Shown here: positions 1 to 9,240 of the stretch, in pieces
Layout of the letters: every line of letters starts with the position of its first letter
Position numbering within the stretch: position 1 is the stretch's first letter
Source: Arenibacter palladensis
Lineage (GTDB): Bacteria > Bacteroidota > Bacteroidia > Flavobacteriales > Flavobacteriaceae
Direction: 5' to 3'
Assembly: GCF_900129275.1 (NCBI RefSeq)
Contig: NZ_FQUX01000004.1
Location: 1 to 64,000 of the forward strand
Length of the DNA: 64,000 bases
Notes under the pieces: generated by a model
Database searches by the model: none
Told to the model about the DNA's origin: nothing
Seen by the model: the letters and a program-made list of their open reading frames with translations, nothing else
Program-made: the position numbers and the translations under genes

Positions 1-315
1 CGAGATGTCGATCATCGTATTAAGGATCTTGTTCTTCAACTTCGCGTCAGATAGCTCGCGTTCTAAACGCTTGATCTTCTGGGCAGGGGTTTCTTTGGAT
101 TTTGGCATTTGATGTCGAATTGGGTTGCTCCAATCTAAGGTACCATGTTTTCTCAACCAGACCAAAACAGTACTTCTACCTTGAATGCCATAAGCCTTCT
201 GTGCCTGCTTATAGGTCATTTCGCCTTTTTCAACTTGGGAAATAACGGCCAATTTAAAACCTAGATTGTAATCGCGTTGTGTCCGCTTATTACCTGTAAT
301 CTTTGAATGTTTCAT
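1..315 (-). CDS. IS3-family transposase OrfA (N-terminal part, cut by window edge)
   Basis: The minus strand from the ATG at 313-315 is open for 105 codons up to the window edge. The product starts MKHSKITGNKRTQRDYN. It contains a helix-turn-helix of the Tc1/IS3 OrfA type (about residues 16-55, with GEMTYKQAQKAYGIQGRST) and then a charged leucine-zipper-like stretch (KIKRLERELSDAKLKNKIL). In IS3 elements OrfA binds the ends and is joined to OrfB by a -1 frameshift. The second frame would lie left of the window. The family call is firm; the subgroup is not decided. Confidence 0.8.
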   Translation of the reverse strand, partial: MKHSKITGNKRTQRDYNLGFKLAVISQVEKGEMTYKQAQKAYGIQGRSTVLVWLRKHGTLDWSNPIRHQMPKSKETPAQKIKRLERELSDAKLKNKILNTMIDIS

Positions 316-358
316 AAATAAGTCGATTTTGTGTCAACTTATTTTAGGACGGGACACA
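1..358 (-). mobile_element. End of an IS3-family insertion sequence (partial)
   Basis: The window opens inside an insertion sequence whose first transposase gene reads leftward. The outer end appears to lie near 352-358. There the minus strand begins TGTGTCCCGTCC, and TGACACA follows about 20 bases later, which resembles the TGT-type ends of IS3-family elements. The other end and the second transposase frame lie outside the window, so length, target duplication and intactness cannot be judged. Confidence 0.7.
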
Positions 359-370
359 TTGTTATAGTAA

Positions 371-400
371 ATAAGCCACCTTAAATGGTGGCTTTATTTT
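371..400 (+). terminator. Rho-independent terminator hairpin
   Basis: GCCACC (374-379) pairs with GGTGGC (386-391) across a six-base loop and is followed by TTTATTTT. The preceding AAATAA makes weak leftward function possible. It lies just outside the insertion sequence end, so it may once have served a gene now displaced or outside the window. Confidence 0.6.
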
Positions 401-625
401 ACTACTCATTTGCTAGCTCTGTTTATATTAATGAGGCCCGGTGACACCGGTCAGGATAATTGTCATTTTGGCTTTTTGATTAAGAAATCACTAAAAATAA
501 GGGCTTCATTTTCCTACTTTCTTAATAATTTAAACTAAGTCTATTTTTCTTCGCTTCGGTTATGAATTTTGGCTAATTTAAAGTTGAATAACAACTTAAT
601 TCGGCCTAAATCAAATTAATTAAAT

Positions 626-1414
626 ATGCAACTAGAAGGAAAAAATGTACTTATCACAGGCGGTACTCGAGGTATTGGAAGATGTATGGTACAGGAATTG
701 GTAAAAGGGGGTGTACACAATATTGCCGTAATAGCCCGTGATAAACAAAACTTAAAAGAGTTATCTCAAGAATTTGAGGACGTTAAGTTTATGCGCATTG
801 CTGGCGATGTGGCAGACATAGAAGTTTTACGGGAGGCTGCGGCACGTATAGAGGACAAATGGGGGCATTTGGATATCCTGATCAATAATGCCGGTATAGT
901 ATCTGCCGGTCCTTTGGAGGATATACAGGATGAAGACCTTTATGATCAAGTAGCGGTAAATATTACTGCTGTGCTTTTGCTTACTAAATATTGCATACCA
1001 CTTTTAAAAGCATCCCAAGAAGCTGCTATTTTAAATATATCTTCTGGTTTGGGCCTCTTGGGCATGCCCTTCTATGCGGCCTATGGAAGCACTAAGGCAG
1101 CCGTACGCCAATTTTCGGACGCTATGCGAAGGGAACTTGCTCCTTTCAATATAAGTGTTACCTGTTCTTTTCCAACCGCAACGGATACGGATATGATGGA
1201 GAAATTTAAGGGTAGAACAATGGATTCTCCGGAATTTGTGGCCCAGCGCACAATAGAAGGATTATTAAATAAAGAATTACATGTAATTTTTGGAGGTGAG
1301 GAGCGACTCAAGGAAAATATCATGAATTTTGAAGCTCCTCAAGAATTTGATAAAATAGTGGCAAAGAATTATGAGGACCGAAAAAAAGCAAGTATAGGTC
1401 ATAAGGCCGTTTAA
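626..1414 (+). CDS. Short-chain dehydrogenase/reductase (classical SDR, DltE-like)
   Basis: This 262-residue protein is a classical NAD(P)-dependent SDR of the cytoplasm. It has the cofactor loop TGGTRGIG (residues 11-18), NNAG (87-90), the catalytic serine in NISSG (about 139) and the YGSTK pair Y153/K157. The R in the glycine loop and an AR pair after the second strand suggest NADP(H) preference, which is inference. Length is normal for the family. The substrate cannot be told from sequence. The lipoprotein gene 40 bases downstream is on the same strand and may be co-transcribed. A small inverted repeat (AAGTTG/CAACTT, 581-597) lies upstream. Confidence 0.85.
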   Translation: MQLEGKNVLITGGTRGIGRCMVQELVKGGVHNIAVIARDKQNLKELSQEFEDVKFMRIAGDVADIEVLREAAARIEDKWGHLDILINNAGIVSAGPLEDIQDEDLYDQVAVNITAVLLLTKYCIPLLKASQEAAILNISSGLGLLGMPFYAAYGSTKAAVRQFSDAMRRELAPFNISVTCSFPTATDTDMMEKFKGRTMDSPEFVAQRTIEGLLNKELHVIFGGEERLKENIMNFEAPQEFDKIVAKNYEDRKKASIGHKAV

Positions 1415-1454
1415 TCCTTACGGGATTAGTAATAGTAAAACACAATTATTCAAT

Positions 1455-2363
1455 ATGAAGTATACGCTTATTTATGCAGTAGTAATATGTAGCTCTTTAA
1501 TATCTTGCAAGGAAACCACAAAGCCAAAGCAGGAGGTTGCCGGGACCGAAGTGGTTGGGGAAGCCAATCCTGGTTCTATACCAATTTCTTGGGTAAATAA
1601 TAGGGTTGAAAAGGCAAAAAAGAGACTTGATGGGTCTGAAGCGGGAAAAGTGGTTTGGGATGCTATGGAAGCCATGGGAGGATTAAATAAATGGTATGGC
1701 AATGGCTATTTGTCCTTTAGATTCAATTATCAACCCTTGGATGGCTCTGTGCCCCGGGATACGTATCAGACTATTGATACATGGAGCAATAAAGCCAGAC
1801 ACCACAGTGTTACGGACAGTACCGCAATTTATGGATGGGATGGAGAGAATGCTTGGGTAACTGCCAAGGACAGTACCACCTTTAAATATAATTTGCGATT
1901 TTGGGCCTTGACCCCTTTATATCTTGCCGCACAGCCTTTGGTGTTGGACGGGGAAGGTGTTAATTTGGAGTTGTTGCCGCAAGTAAATTATAAGGATACA
2001 CTACAGGATGTGGTGAAAGTAACATTCGATTCAGGGACTGGTGATGCTCCGGACGATTATTATATATTGTATTTGGATGCCAAAACGCATCTATTATCAG
2101 CACTTCGGTACATAGTTTCCTATCCAGGGTATTTTCCAGATGGGGGGAATAATCCTGAAAAAATTATGGATGTGGTTAGTCGAACTACCGTTAACGGTAT
2201 TAATTTTCCTTTAAAATTCGATACTTATTGGTCTACGGAGGACGGTCAACCAAAAGGTGAGCCTATCACCACTATTGAATTGAGCGATATAGAGTTCCAA
2301 AGTCAGTTGGAGGAAGGTTTTTTTGAACGTCCAGAAGGAGGAATGCTCTTGGAAGGTCTGTAA
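1455..2363 (+). CDS. Secreted lipoprotein of unknown function (possibly DUF6503-like)
   Basis: The 302-residue product begins with a short hydrophobic signal and a lipobox ending at C18 (LISC), so it should be a lipoprotein of the cell envelope. The body is rich in tryptophan, tyrosine and beta-strand patterns (GGLNKWYGNGYLSF, YGWDGENAW) that recall lipoprotein-sorting-like folds. The AMEAMGGLNKW segment resembles the start of proteins annotated DUF6503 in Flavobacteriia; this match is from memory and is inference. It lies 40 bases after the SDR gene and is closed by a strong terminator. No catalytic motif was recognised. Confidence 0.7.
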   Translation: MKYTLIYAVVICSSLISCKETTKPKQEVAGTEVVGEANPGSIPISWVNNRVEKAKKRLDGSEAGKVVWDAMEAMGGLNKWYGNGYLSFRFNYQPLDGSVPRDTYQTIDTWSNKARHHSVTDSTAIYGWDGENAWVTAKDSTTFKYNLRFWALTPLYLAAQPLVLDGEGVNLELLPQVNYKDTLQDVVKVTFDSGTGDAPDDYYILYLDAKTHLLSALRYIVSYPGYFPDGGNNPEKIMDVVSRTTVNGINFPLKFDTYWSTEDGQPKGEPITTIELSDIEFQSQLEEGFFERPEGGMLLEGL

Positions 2364-2375
2364 TGAATATAATAT

Positions 2376-2413
2376 AAAAGAGGTGATTTTCAATTTTGAA
2401 AATCACCTCTTTT
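2376..2413. terminator. Strong bidirectional terminator
   Basis: Two 18-base arms (2376-2393 and 2396-2413) form a perfect inverted repeat with a two-base loop. The arms begin with AAAA and end with TTTT, so the structure can stop transcription from both sides. It separates the lipoprotein gene (+) from the convergent ppgK (-). Confidence 0.9.
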
Positions 2414-2493
2414 GTTTTGCTTATGTGCGGATATTACAATGTACCCTGGTTTTGTTGGCTGGTAAAGATATTATGAAGTACAGCTAACTTTCT

Positions 2494-3246
2494 TTAATGT
2501 AAAACTCCCTTTTTATTATAGGCTGCCGCCGCTGCGCCAATAATGCCGGCATGATTTTGCAATTCTGCAGGTATTACCGGGGTTTCAATACTGATATAAT
2601 CCTTAAACTCGTCCCAATCCTTAGAGGTGCCCCCTCCTAATATAATTAGGTCCGGAGATACGATCAATTCAACCAATTCCAAGAAGACGTTAAATCGCTT
2701 GCCCCATTTCTTATAACTAAGTTCTTCCCTTTCCTTGGCCGAAGCCGCAGCCCAAAGCTCAATTTTATCATACTTTTTATAAGGAATCTGACCCAATTCA
2801 AAATTAGGGATCAATTCTCCGTTGTAAAAGGCACCGCTACCCAAACCTGTTCCTATAGTGATCATCACTACAAGACCTTCCTTGCCCCGGCCTACACCAA
2901 AATTCATGGATGCGTATCCTGCGGCATCGGCATCGTTTACCACGGTAACAGGCAATCCCGTAGCTTCGCTGAACAATTCATTAACATTAACACCGGCCCA
3001 TTTTTTATGTAAATTTCCCGGAGTTTTGCAGATGCCATTTTTTATAACGGTAGGAAATCCACAGCCTATAGGTCCGCTATAGTCAAAATGTTTTACGATT
3101 TTGGCTACAACTTCGGCCATGGGTTTTGGTTTTCTGGATTTTGGAGTGGGTATCCTAAACCGCTCCGTTATCATTTCACCAGTTTCCATATTCACTAAAG
3201 CTCCTTTTATGCCCGAGCCACCGACATCTATTCCTAGGATTTCCAT
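2494..3246 (-). CDS. ppgK: Polyphosphate glucokinase (ROK family)
   Basis: This 250-residue cytoplasmic sugar kinase starts MEILGIDVGGSGIKGAL, the ATP/polyphosphate-binding phosphate-1 loop of ROK kinases. It has the catalytic aspartate in VVNDADAAGYA, the phosphate-2 loop TIGTGLGSG and the C-terminal ILGGG. Its length and overall pattern match polyphosphate glucokinases, which phosphorylate glucose with inorganic polyphosphate (and often ATP). It lacks the zinc-binding CGxxGC motif of many other ROK members, as expected for this branch. It stands alone between a terminator and a sulfatase gene. It should not be taken for the missing KDG kinase of the PUL, since KDG kinases of this type of locus are PfkB-family enzymes. 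Confidence 0.88.
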   Translation of the reverse strand: MEILGIDVGGSGIKGALVNMETGEMITERFRIPTPKSRKPKPMAEVVAKIVKHFDYSGPIGCGFPTVIKNGICKTPGNLHKKWAGVNVNELFSEATGLPVTVVNDADAAGYASMNFGVGRGKEGLVVMITIGTGLGSGAFYNGELIPNFELGQIPYKKYDKIELWAAASAKEREELSYKKWGKRFNVFLELVELIVSPDLIILGGGTSKDWDEFKDYISIETPVIPAELQNHAGIIGAAAAAYNKKGVLH

Positions 3247-3390
3247 GTATTATATTAAAATATTTGTAAACAAAGTAACAAAAAACTTTTGGGAGTTGTG
3301 GTATGCATATCTCAAGGACAGACTTTTGTAGTCCTGATGAGCCTTGCTAACACAATTGCAACAATAGTCTTCCTGATGCTTATTAATTCT

Positions 3391-4878
3391 TTAGTCCTCT
3401 TCATATAGGCCCGTATTTCCCTTTTCCAACAATGGCATAAGAGACTGGACGATGTCCTGGTTTATATGGGCTATATTTTTGGTTTCGTAAGGGTCCGAAA
3501 CATGATCGTATAGTTCCACCGTGGGTTCCTCCTTTCTAAAGTATTTGGTTAATCTGTATCTATCGGTTCTCAACGAAATACCATTTCTGAAATAGCTGTA
3601 GGCTACCTGATCGGTATTGGGTTTATCGGCAATAAAACTGTCCCTAAAGCTTTCCCCGTCTATTTTATGTTTCATATCTATACGGCACATTTCCATTATG
3701 GTTGGATAAATGTCCACGGTCTCTACGATGGTTTTTATATTTTTATTCTGATGTTCTTCAAAGGGCGATCTTATGATCAAGGCACTATTCAAGGCATTTT
3801 CAAACAGGGTGTGTTTTCCCCAAACCCGCTGATCTCCCAGATGCCAACCGTGGTCCCCCCATATCACGATAATGGTATTTTTATCCAACCCCAATACTTT
3901 TAGTTCATCCCATATCATCCCTATTTGCGCATCGATATAACTTATGGAAGCTAAATAGGCATGTCCCAACTTTTTTGCATAATCAATGGAAGCTGGTTCT
4001 GATAGGTTGGGAAGTTCATCGCCAAGGGCGTATCCATTAAATTCGCCGCTTTCATGTAAACTTTTCAAGTTTATGTTTTCTGGAATATTGGGATTTGGGG
4101 AAACAGGTATCTGTTCCCTGTCATAAAGGTCCCAGTACCTTTTGGGTGCATTAAACGGAAGATGTGGCTTAAAAAATCCAACTCCCATAAAAAAGGGGCT
4201 TTTCTTGTCCTTTAGTTCCCTGAGTTTTGCAATGGCCAGTTCGGTGGTAAGTCCGTCTGGATAACCCTTGTCGTTCACTTCCCCTGCCTCATATGGCTTT
4301 ACCTGCTTCTTTAGGCTTTGACGGTTTTCTCCGTTAGCGTAAGCAAAGAAGGCGTTCCAACCTGTGCCCCATTTACCCGGATTGAACAAGAGTTCATCCC
4401 AGCTATGTGGTAGCTCTTTTTTTGTGGAAACCGGTTCTTCATAACCGTAGACCAGACCATCGGCAGAGTGACTAATTTTGCCTATGCCAACAGTGTAGTA
4501 ACCGTTTCTTTTCAGTTGATGGATAAAACTCTCGGGAATATCATTTTCTTTCTTGCCCGATATTTCTTCTTCAATGGCACTGTTCCTCAAATGTGCTGGC
4601 TTCATTGGTCGCATCCCCGTCAATAGGGCATAACGGGAAGCCCCGCAGGTGGGGACCTGAACAAAATGGTTGTTAAAAACAGATCCTTCTGAGGCTATAG
4701 CGTCCATATTGGGCGATTTTACTACAGGGTGGCCATATACGCCCAATTCCGTTCTTAGGTCGTCAACGGCAATGAACAGCACGTTGGGCGGTTTTTGCCC
4801 TTGCTGGCATTGCAAATTGCTAGTCAAAAGGACTAGGATGATAAGTGGGGCAAATAGCTTTTTAAAAATGGTCGGCAT
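3391..4878 (-). CDS. S1-family sulfatase, iduronate-2-sulfatase-like lipoprotein
   Basis: The 495-residue product has a signal with lipobox ending in C24 (NLQC) and then the sulfatase fold starting NVLFIAVDDLRTELG, with the metal-binding DD pair. The formylglycine site is CGASR (C78 to R82), which fits the C-x-A-x-R form of the S1 motif, followed by LLTG. Further ligands appear in WGDHGWHLGD and KPHLPFNAP. Overall order resembles iduronate-2-sulfatases, which remove sulfate esters from polysaccharide sugars outside the cytoplasm. The ATG at 4876-4878 is preferred over an upstream TTG. A separate anaerobic-type maturase would be needed and is not in the window. Substrate is unknown. Confidence 0.88.
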   Translation of the reverse strand: MPTIFKKLFAPLIILVLLTSNLQCQQGQKPPNVLFIAVDDLRTELGVYGHPVVKSPNMDAIASEGSVFNNHFVQVPTCGASRYALLTGMRPMKPAHLRNSAIEEEISGKKENDIPESFIHQLKRNGYYTVGIGKISHSADGLVYGYEEPVSTKKELPHSWDELLFNPGKWGTGWNAFFAYANGENRQSLKKQVKPYEAGEVNDKGYPDGLTTELAIAKLRELKDKKSPFFMGVGFFKPHLPFNAPKRYWDLYDREQIPVSPNPNIPENINLKSLHESGEFNGYALGDELPNLSEPASIDYAKKLGHAYLASISYIDAQIGMIWDELKVLGLDKNTIIVIWGDHGWHLGDQRVWGKHTLFENALNSALIIRSPFEEHQNKNIKTIVETVDIYPTIMEMCRIDMKHKIDGESFRDSFIADKPNTDQVAYSYFRNGISLRTDRYRLTKYFRKEEPTVELYDHVSDPYETKNIAHINQDIVQSLMPLLEKGNTGLYEED

Positions 4879-4933
4879 GGGCAAATTAAGTTCATGGTTT
4901 AAAATTACTTCAAATATAACGGCTAATCCAATA

Positions 4934-5749
4934 TCAAAACAATTGGTCCGAATCTTTAAGGAAATCGAATATTAATGTATCAACTTCGCATACATTTTTC
5001 CGGTCTTGATATCTCAGCCAAACAATTTCTCCTAGTTCCGGGTCAATTGACATTTCTCCTGAATAGGAGGAAAAATAACAGGTTTTTCTAACTAAGATTC
5101 CAGGTCTCTTGCCATCGGCCTGAGCTTCAAAAACACCAATATATTCAAAAGAGGAAATATCCAGGGATATGTTCCAATCCTCCATTATTTTTTGGGTGAG
5201 CACCATTACATCGGACACTTTTGGATCTTTTTGTGTACCGGGAAGCATATACTTGGTCTTTTCCTTAGGCCTTAAGGCCAATAGCTTTTTATCCACAATA
5301 TGGATCCATGCCAGTTGATCCAAAATTTCTTCTGAAGGTTCAATGTAATAGTCAATAGAATTTAAGGAGTGGTTTTTGTCCAAGAAATCAAGGAGCTTAT
5401 CTATTGCAGAGCCAAACTTGGTGAGTGTGCCCAATTTGTTGTTTCTGCCTAGGGCGCTGGAAATGGTCTCGTCCCTATTTCCAAATTTATAGCCGCCTTT
5501 TTTGATCCACAATAGGTTTAGGAGATGTTGCATCCCTACATTTCCCAATTGGTCTATAGAGATGGCTATTTTTAGAAGATACTCGCCAAGTCCTACTATG
5601 CCCTTTTTGAATAGCCCATGAAAAATACCATATATAAAGCCTAAAGGAACGGTAAGTATGAACAAAAAGATGGAGATGAAGAACAGGAGGATCCCAATTA
5701 AGGGATTCACCTTTTTGTCCACCTTATAGGTTTGTTTTTTTAAAATCAT
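4934..5749 (-). CDS. Membrane-anchored protein with degenerate Nudix-like C-terminal domain
   Basis: The 271-residue protein has a long hydrophobic segment (about residues 16-46), then a conserved-looking region (60-135). Residues 146-268 have the layout of a Nudix hydrolase: WIHIVDKKLLALRPK, then YMLPGT, later FEAQADGKRPGILVRKTCYF and LGEIVWL near the end. The Nudix box at 171-194 is badly eroded: the position of its first glutamate is V178 and RE is replaced by QK (186-187), while E190 and D191 remain. It may therefore bind rather than hydrolyse a nucleotide ligand, or be inactive. The Nudix reading is inference from layout. It is on the same strand as the sulfatase and 55 bases upstream of it. 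Confidence 0.6.
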   Translation of the reverse strand: MILKKQTYKVDKKVNPLIGILLFFISIFLFILTVPLGFIYGIFHGLFKKGIVGLGEYLLKIAISIDQLGNVGMQHLLNLLWIKKGGYKFGNRDETISSALGRNNKLGTLTKFGSAIDKLLDFLDKNHSLNSIDYYIEPSEEILDQLAWIHIVDKKLLALRPKEKTKYMLPGTQKDPKVSDVMVLTQKIMEDWNISLDISSFEYIGVFEAQADGKRPGILVRKTCYFSSYSGEMSIDPELGEIVWLRYQDRKNVCEVDTLIFDFLKDSDQLF

Positions 5750-6021
5750 TGGCTTTGGTTGGTTGCTTAAAGATATAAATTAATTTTTGCGGTAGGGAAA
5801 GGTTTTTATGCGATGTTGGAAATTGTAAAATGAATTATTTTCAATTCTTAAATATCCAACTGCAATACAATCAAATAAATGTTATATTTGAGAAATTCAA
5901 AATTTTTTGGGATGGCCTAATAAAAAAGTTGTGTTCCAATATTGTTTTTACTTCCAATCATATTATGTATAATTTAAGCTTCTCCTTTAAATCTCAATAA
6001 TCTTATTAATATCCTGTTTAG

Positions 6022-9000
6022 ATGAAAAATTACATTGCGCTTTTTCTTGGTGTGTTTATTATTTTCCTTTCTTCCTGCTCCAGTAATATTAGGGAGGGAG
6101 AGCCGCGGATTTTGGTTTTTTCCAAGACCATGGGCTTTAAGCATGCTTCCATACCCGCGGGCCTGCAAGCTATCCAAAAGTTGGGGGTAGAGAGTAATTT
6201 TCTTGTGGATACGACCAAAAATGCCGAAGTCTTTAATGATGAAGATTTAAAAAAGTATTCTGCCATTGTTTTTTTAAGCACTACCGGCAATATATTGGAT
6301 GCCAAGCAGGAAGCGGCATTTGAAAGGTATATTCAGGCCGGTGGAGGCTTTGTTGGTGTTCATGCTGCAACAGATACCGAATATGATTGGGGTTGGTATG
6401 GAAAATTGGTAGGGGCTTATTTTGATAGCCACCCTGCAGGTACCCCGGAAGCGGATTTTATCATCAAGGACAACTCCTTTGCTGCTACCAAAATGTTTAA
6501 GGATACTATTTGGCATAGATCCGATGAGCTTTATAATTTCAAGAAATTGAATCCCGAGGTAAACGTGTTGATGACCGTAGACGAAGAGACCTATGAGGGG
6601 GGTAAGAATGGGGAACATCATCCTATGAGTTGGTACCACGAATACGATGGTGGCCGAGCCTTTTATACGGCCCTGGGCCATACAGCTGAAAGTTTCTCCG
6701 AAGATTTGTATTTAAAGCATTTACTTGGAGGGATTAATTATGCCATTGGGAAGAATGAGACCCTAGATTATTCAAAAGTAACTTCACAGATTCCTCCAGA
6801 TTCCGATCGTTTTACTAAGGTTACCTTAAAGTATGGGGAATTTTTTGAGCCTACCGAAATGGCCATTTTGCCCAATAATGATATTTTGATATCCCAAAGA
6901 AGGGGAGGGATCATGCTTTATAAAAACGCTACCCAAGAGTTGTCGCAAGTCGGATTCTTGGATGTGTACCATAAAACTTTAAATACACCCGACGTAAATG
7001 CGGAAGAGGGGTTGATGGGATTGCAAAAGGACCCGAATTTTGAAGCCAATCATTGGATTTATGTTTATTATAGTCCAACTGGTGATAAGTGGGTCAATAG
7101 GTTGTCTAGATTCAAGTTTGAGAACGATGTCTTTGATATGGCATCCGAACAGATTATCCTAGAAGTGGATAGTCAGCGAGAAATATGTTGCCATACCGCG
7201 GGTTCCATAGCCTTTGGTCCGGATAATATGTTGTATTTGTCCACAGGGGACAATAGTACCCCCTTTAATGAAAAAGGGGCTAAGTATACCAATAAAGGGT
7301 ATGCGCCGTTAAACGATCTTCCTGGAAAGGAACAGTACGATGCCCGTAGGTCCTCGGGGAATACCAATGACCTTAGAGGCAAGATATTGCGTATAATAGT
7401 AAATGAGGACGGTAGTTATAGTATCCCGGAAGGCAATTTATTCCCCAAAGGAACACCTAAGACCAGGCCTGAAATTTTTACCATGGGCCACCGAAATCCT
7501 TATAGAATTTCTGTAGATCCCAAAAAGGGATATGTGTATTGGGGAGATGTGGGCCCTGATGCCCGAATAGATAGTTTGGAAACTAGAGGGCCAAGGGGAT
7601 ACGATGAAATGAATCAGGCCAGGGAAGCAGGTAATTTTGGGTGGCCTCTGTTTGTTGCCGATAACAAACCTTATCGCAGTTATAATTATGCTACAGGGGA
7701 GAGCGGGGATGCTTTTGATCCTGCCAAGCCTATCAACGATTCAAAAAACAATACGGGGCTTAGGGAGCTTCCGAAGGCTATGCCGGCCTATGGTTTTTAT
7801 CCCTATGTGGCGTCCCAGGAGTTTCCTCAGACCGGAACTGGAGGTAGGAATGCCATGGCCGGACCTGTTTATTATTCGGACCTTTATAACGGTCCCAATG
7901 CCTTGCCCGAATATTATGATGGTAAGGTGTTGGTTTACGATTGGATAAGGGGTTGGATGATGGCCCTGAGCCTGTTTCCCAATGGGGAATTCAATAAGAT
8001 GGAGCCTTTTGCTGATCAAATTAAGGTAAATAATCTAATAGATATGGAGGTAGGTCCTGATGGTAGGGTTTATCTTTTGGAATACGGTAGCGGTTGGTTC
8101 TCGAAGAATGACGATTCGGCCTTAAGTTATATTGAATATAATGGAGGCAATAGGCCTCCGGTGGTAGAAAGTATTACGGTGGACAAAACCTCGGGAAAAC
8201 TACCGTTGACCATTACTGCCAAAGTTGTGGCAAGCGATAGGGAAGAGGATGCTATGACCTATATGTGGGATTTAGGGAATGGGGAAACCAAGGAAACTGC
8301 CGCCCCTGAGCTAACCTATACCTATGAAAATGAAGGCGACTATTTCATATCCACTACAGTAATGGATAGTAAGGAAGCTTCGGTTAAAAGTGAGCCGATT
8401 AATATAGTTGTAGGTAATTCCAGGCCGGAAGTTTCCATAGATATTAGCGGTGGTAATACAGCCTCATTTAAGCCAGGTACGCATATAGATTATAAGGTTT
8501 CCGTTACAGATCCGGATGGTTCGGCCATAGATGAAAATAACATATTTGTCTCTGTAGATTATTTGGAAGGAATGGATGAGGCCTCACTATCGTTAGGACA
8601 TCAAGAGGTTTCGGCGGCCGTTACCGGTAAGGCATTAACGTTGGCTTTGGATTGTAAAACCTGCCACAAGGAAAAGGAAAAATCTGTTGGTCCAATGTAC
8701 CGTGATATTGCCGAAAAATATAAGAATGATAAAAAAGGACTTAGCTATCTGCAAGGAAAGATAATTTCCGGAGGCAGCGGGGTTTGGGGAGAAGTAACCA
8801 TGCCTGCCCATCCCAACCTTACCAAGGATGAGTCCAGGCAGATAGGATTGTACATACAGTCACTGGCCAGCACAGCGGTCAAAAAGAAATCTTTGCCGGC
8901 GGAGGGAACCATTAAACCAAATCCGGTAAAAGGGACAACGGTAATGGTGATAACCGCTAGCTATACGGATCAAGGCGGAAACAATGTGAAACCCCTTACA

Positions 9001-9060
9001 GGGTCCAAGTCCGTAGTATTGCAAATGGATACCGATGTTGTTAATGTTGGGGCCAGGTAA
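6022..9060 (+). CDS. ThuA / PQQ-type sugar dehydrogenase / PKD / cytochrome c fusion lipoprotein
   Basis: The 1012-residue product has a signal with lipobox (SSC, C19). Residues about 27-240 form a ThuA-like trehalose-utilisation domain (RILVFSKTMGFKHAS, GGGFVGVHAATD). About 255-695 form a glucose/sorbosone-dehydrogenase type propeller (EEGLMGLQKDPNF, MGHRNPYRISVDP, NFGWPLF). About 705-795 form a PKD domain (MWDLGNGET). A cytochrome-c segment carries the haem site CKTCH (C878-H882) with GPMY downstream. Such multidomain proteins are common in Bacteroidota and are thought to oxidise sugars in the envelope and pass electrons to the attached haem; the exact substrate is unknown. The gene stands alone. 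Confidence 0.88.
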   Translation: MKNYIALFLGVFIIFLSSCSSNIREGEPRILVFSKTMGFKHASIPAGLQAIQKLGVESNFLVDTTKNAEVFNDEDLKKYSAIVFLSTTGNILDAKQEAAFERYIQAGGGFVGVHAATDTEYDWGWYGKLVGAYFDSHPAGTPEADFIIKDNSFAATKMFKDTIWHRSDELYNFKKLNPEVNVLMTVDEETYEGGKNGEHHPMSWYHEYDGGRAFYTALGHTAESFSEDLYLKHLLGGINYAIGKNETLDYSKVTSQIPPDSDRFTKVTLKYGEFFEPTEMAILPNNDILISQRRGGIMLYKNATQELSQVGFLDVYHKTLNTPDVNAEEGLMGLQKDPNFEANHWIYVYYSPTGDKWVNRLSRFKFENDVFDMASEQIILEVDSQREICCHTAGSIAFGPDNMLYLSTGDNSTPFNEKGAKYTNKGYAPLNDLPGKEQYDARRSSGNTNDLRGKILRIIVNEDGSYSIPEGNLFPKGTPKTRPEIFTMGHRNPYRISVDPKKGYVYWGDVGPDARIDSLETRGPRGYDEMNQAREAGNFGWPLFVADNKPYRSYNYATGESGDAFDPAKPINDSKNNTGLRELPKAMPAYGFYPYVASQEFPQTGTGGRNAMAGPVYYSDLYNGPNALPEYYDGKVLVYDWIRGWMMALSLFPNGEFNKMEPFADQIKVNNLIDMEVGPDGRVYLLEYGSGWFSKNDDSALSYIEYNGGNRPPVVESITVDKTSGKLPLTITAKVVASDREEDAMTYMWDLGNGETKETAAPELTYTYENEGDYFISTTVMDSKEASVKSEPINIVVGNSRPEVSIDISGGNTASFKPGTHIDYKVSVTDPDGSAIDENNIFVSVDYLEGMDEASLSLGHQEVSAAVTGKALTLALDCKTCHKEKEKSVGPMYRDIAEKYKNDKKGLSYLQGKIISGGSGVWGEVTMPAHPNLTKDESRQIGLYIQSLASTAVKKKSLPAEGTIKPNPVKGTTVMVITASYTDQGGNNVKPLTGSKSVVLQMDTDVVNVGAR

Positions 9061-9240
9061 TGGGAATTTGGTTGTTTTCTTTTTTATGGATACCTAATTG
9101 TGTGGTAATATATAGGGAGTTGCTGGAGTAATCCAGGGCAGCTAGTGTTATAGGGGATTGCAAATTGGGATTTTAAGTGGCCTGGTCATTACAGGGTTAT
9201 TTTGTTGACTTGGGGCAGTTGGTGATCGATATCCTTCGGG

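Noticed and set aside
438-450. CCGGTG/CACCGG palindrome near the window start
   Set aside because: It has a one-base loop and no T run, so it is not a terminator. It is too short to call an operator without repeats elsewhere.
2494-3246. Reading the ROK kinase as the missing KDG kinase
   Set aside because: Its motifs and length fit polyphosphate glucokinase, and it lies 18 kb from the PUL behind terminators.
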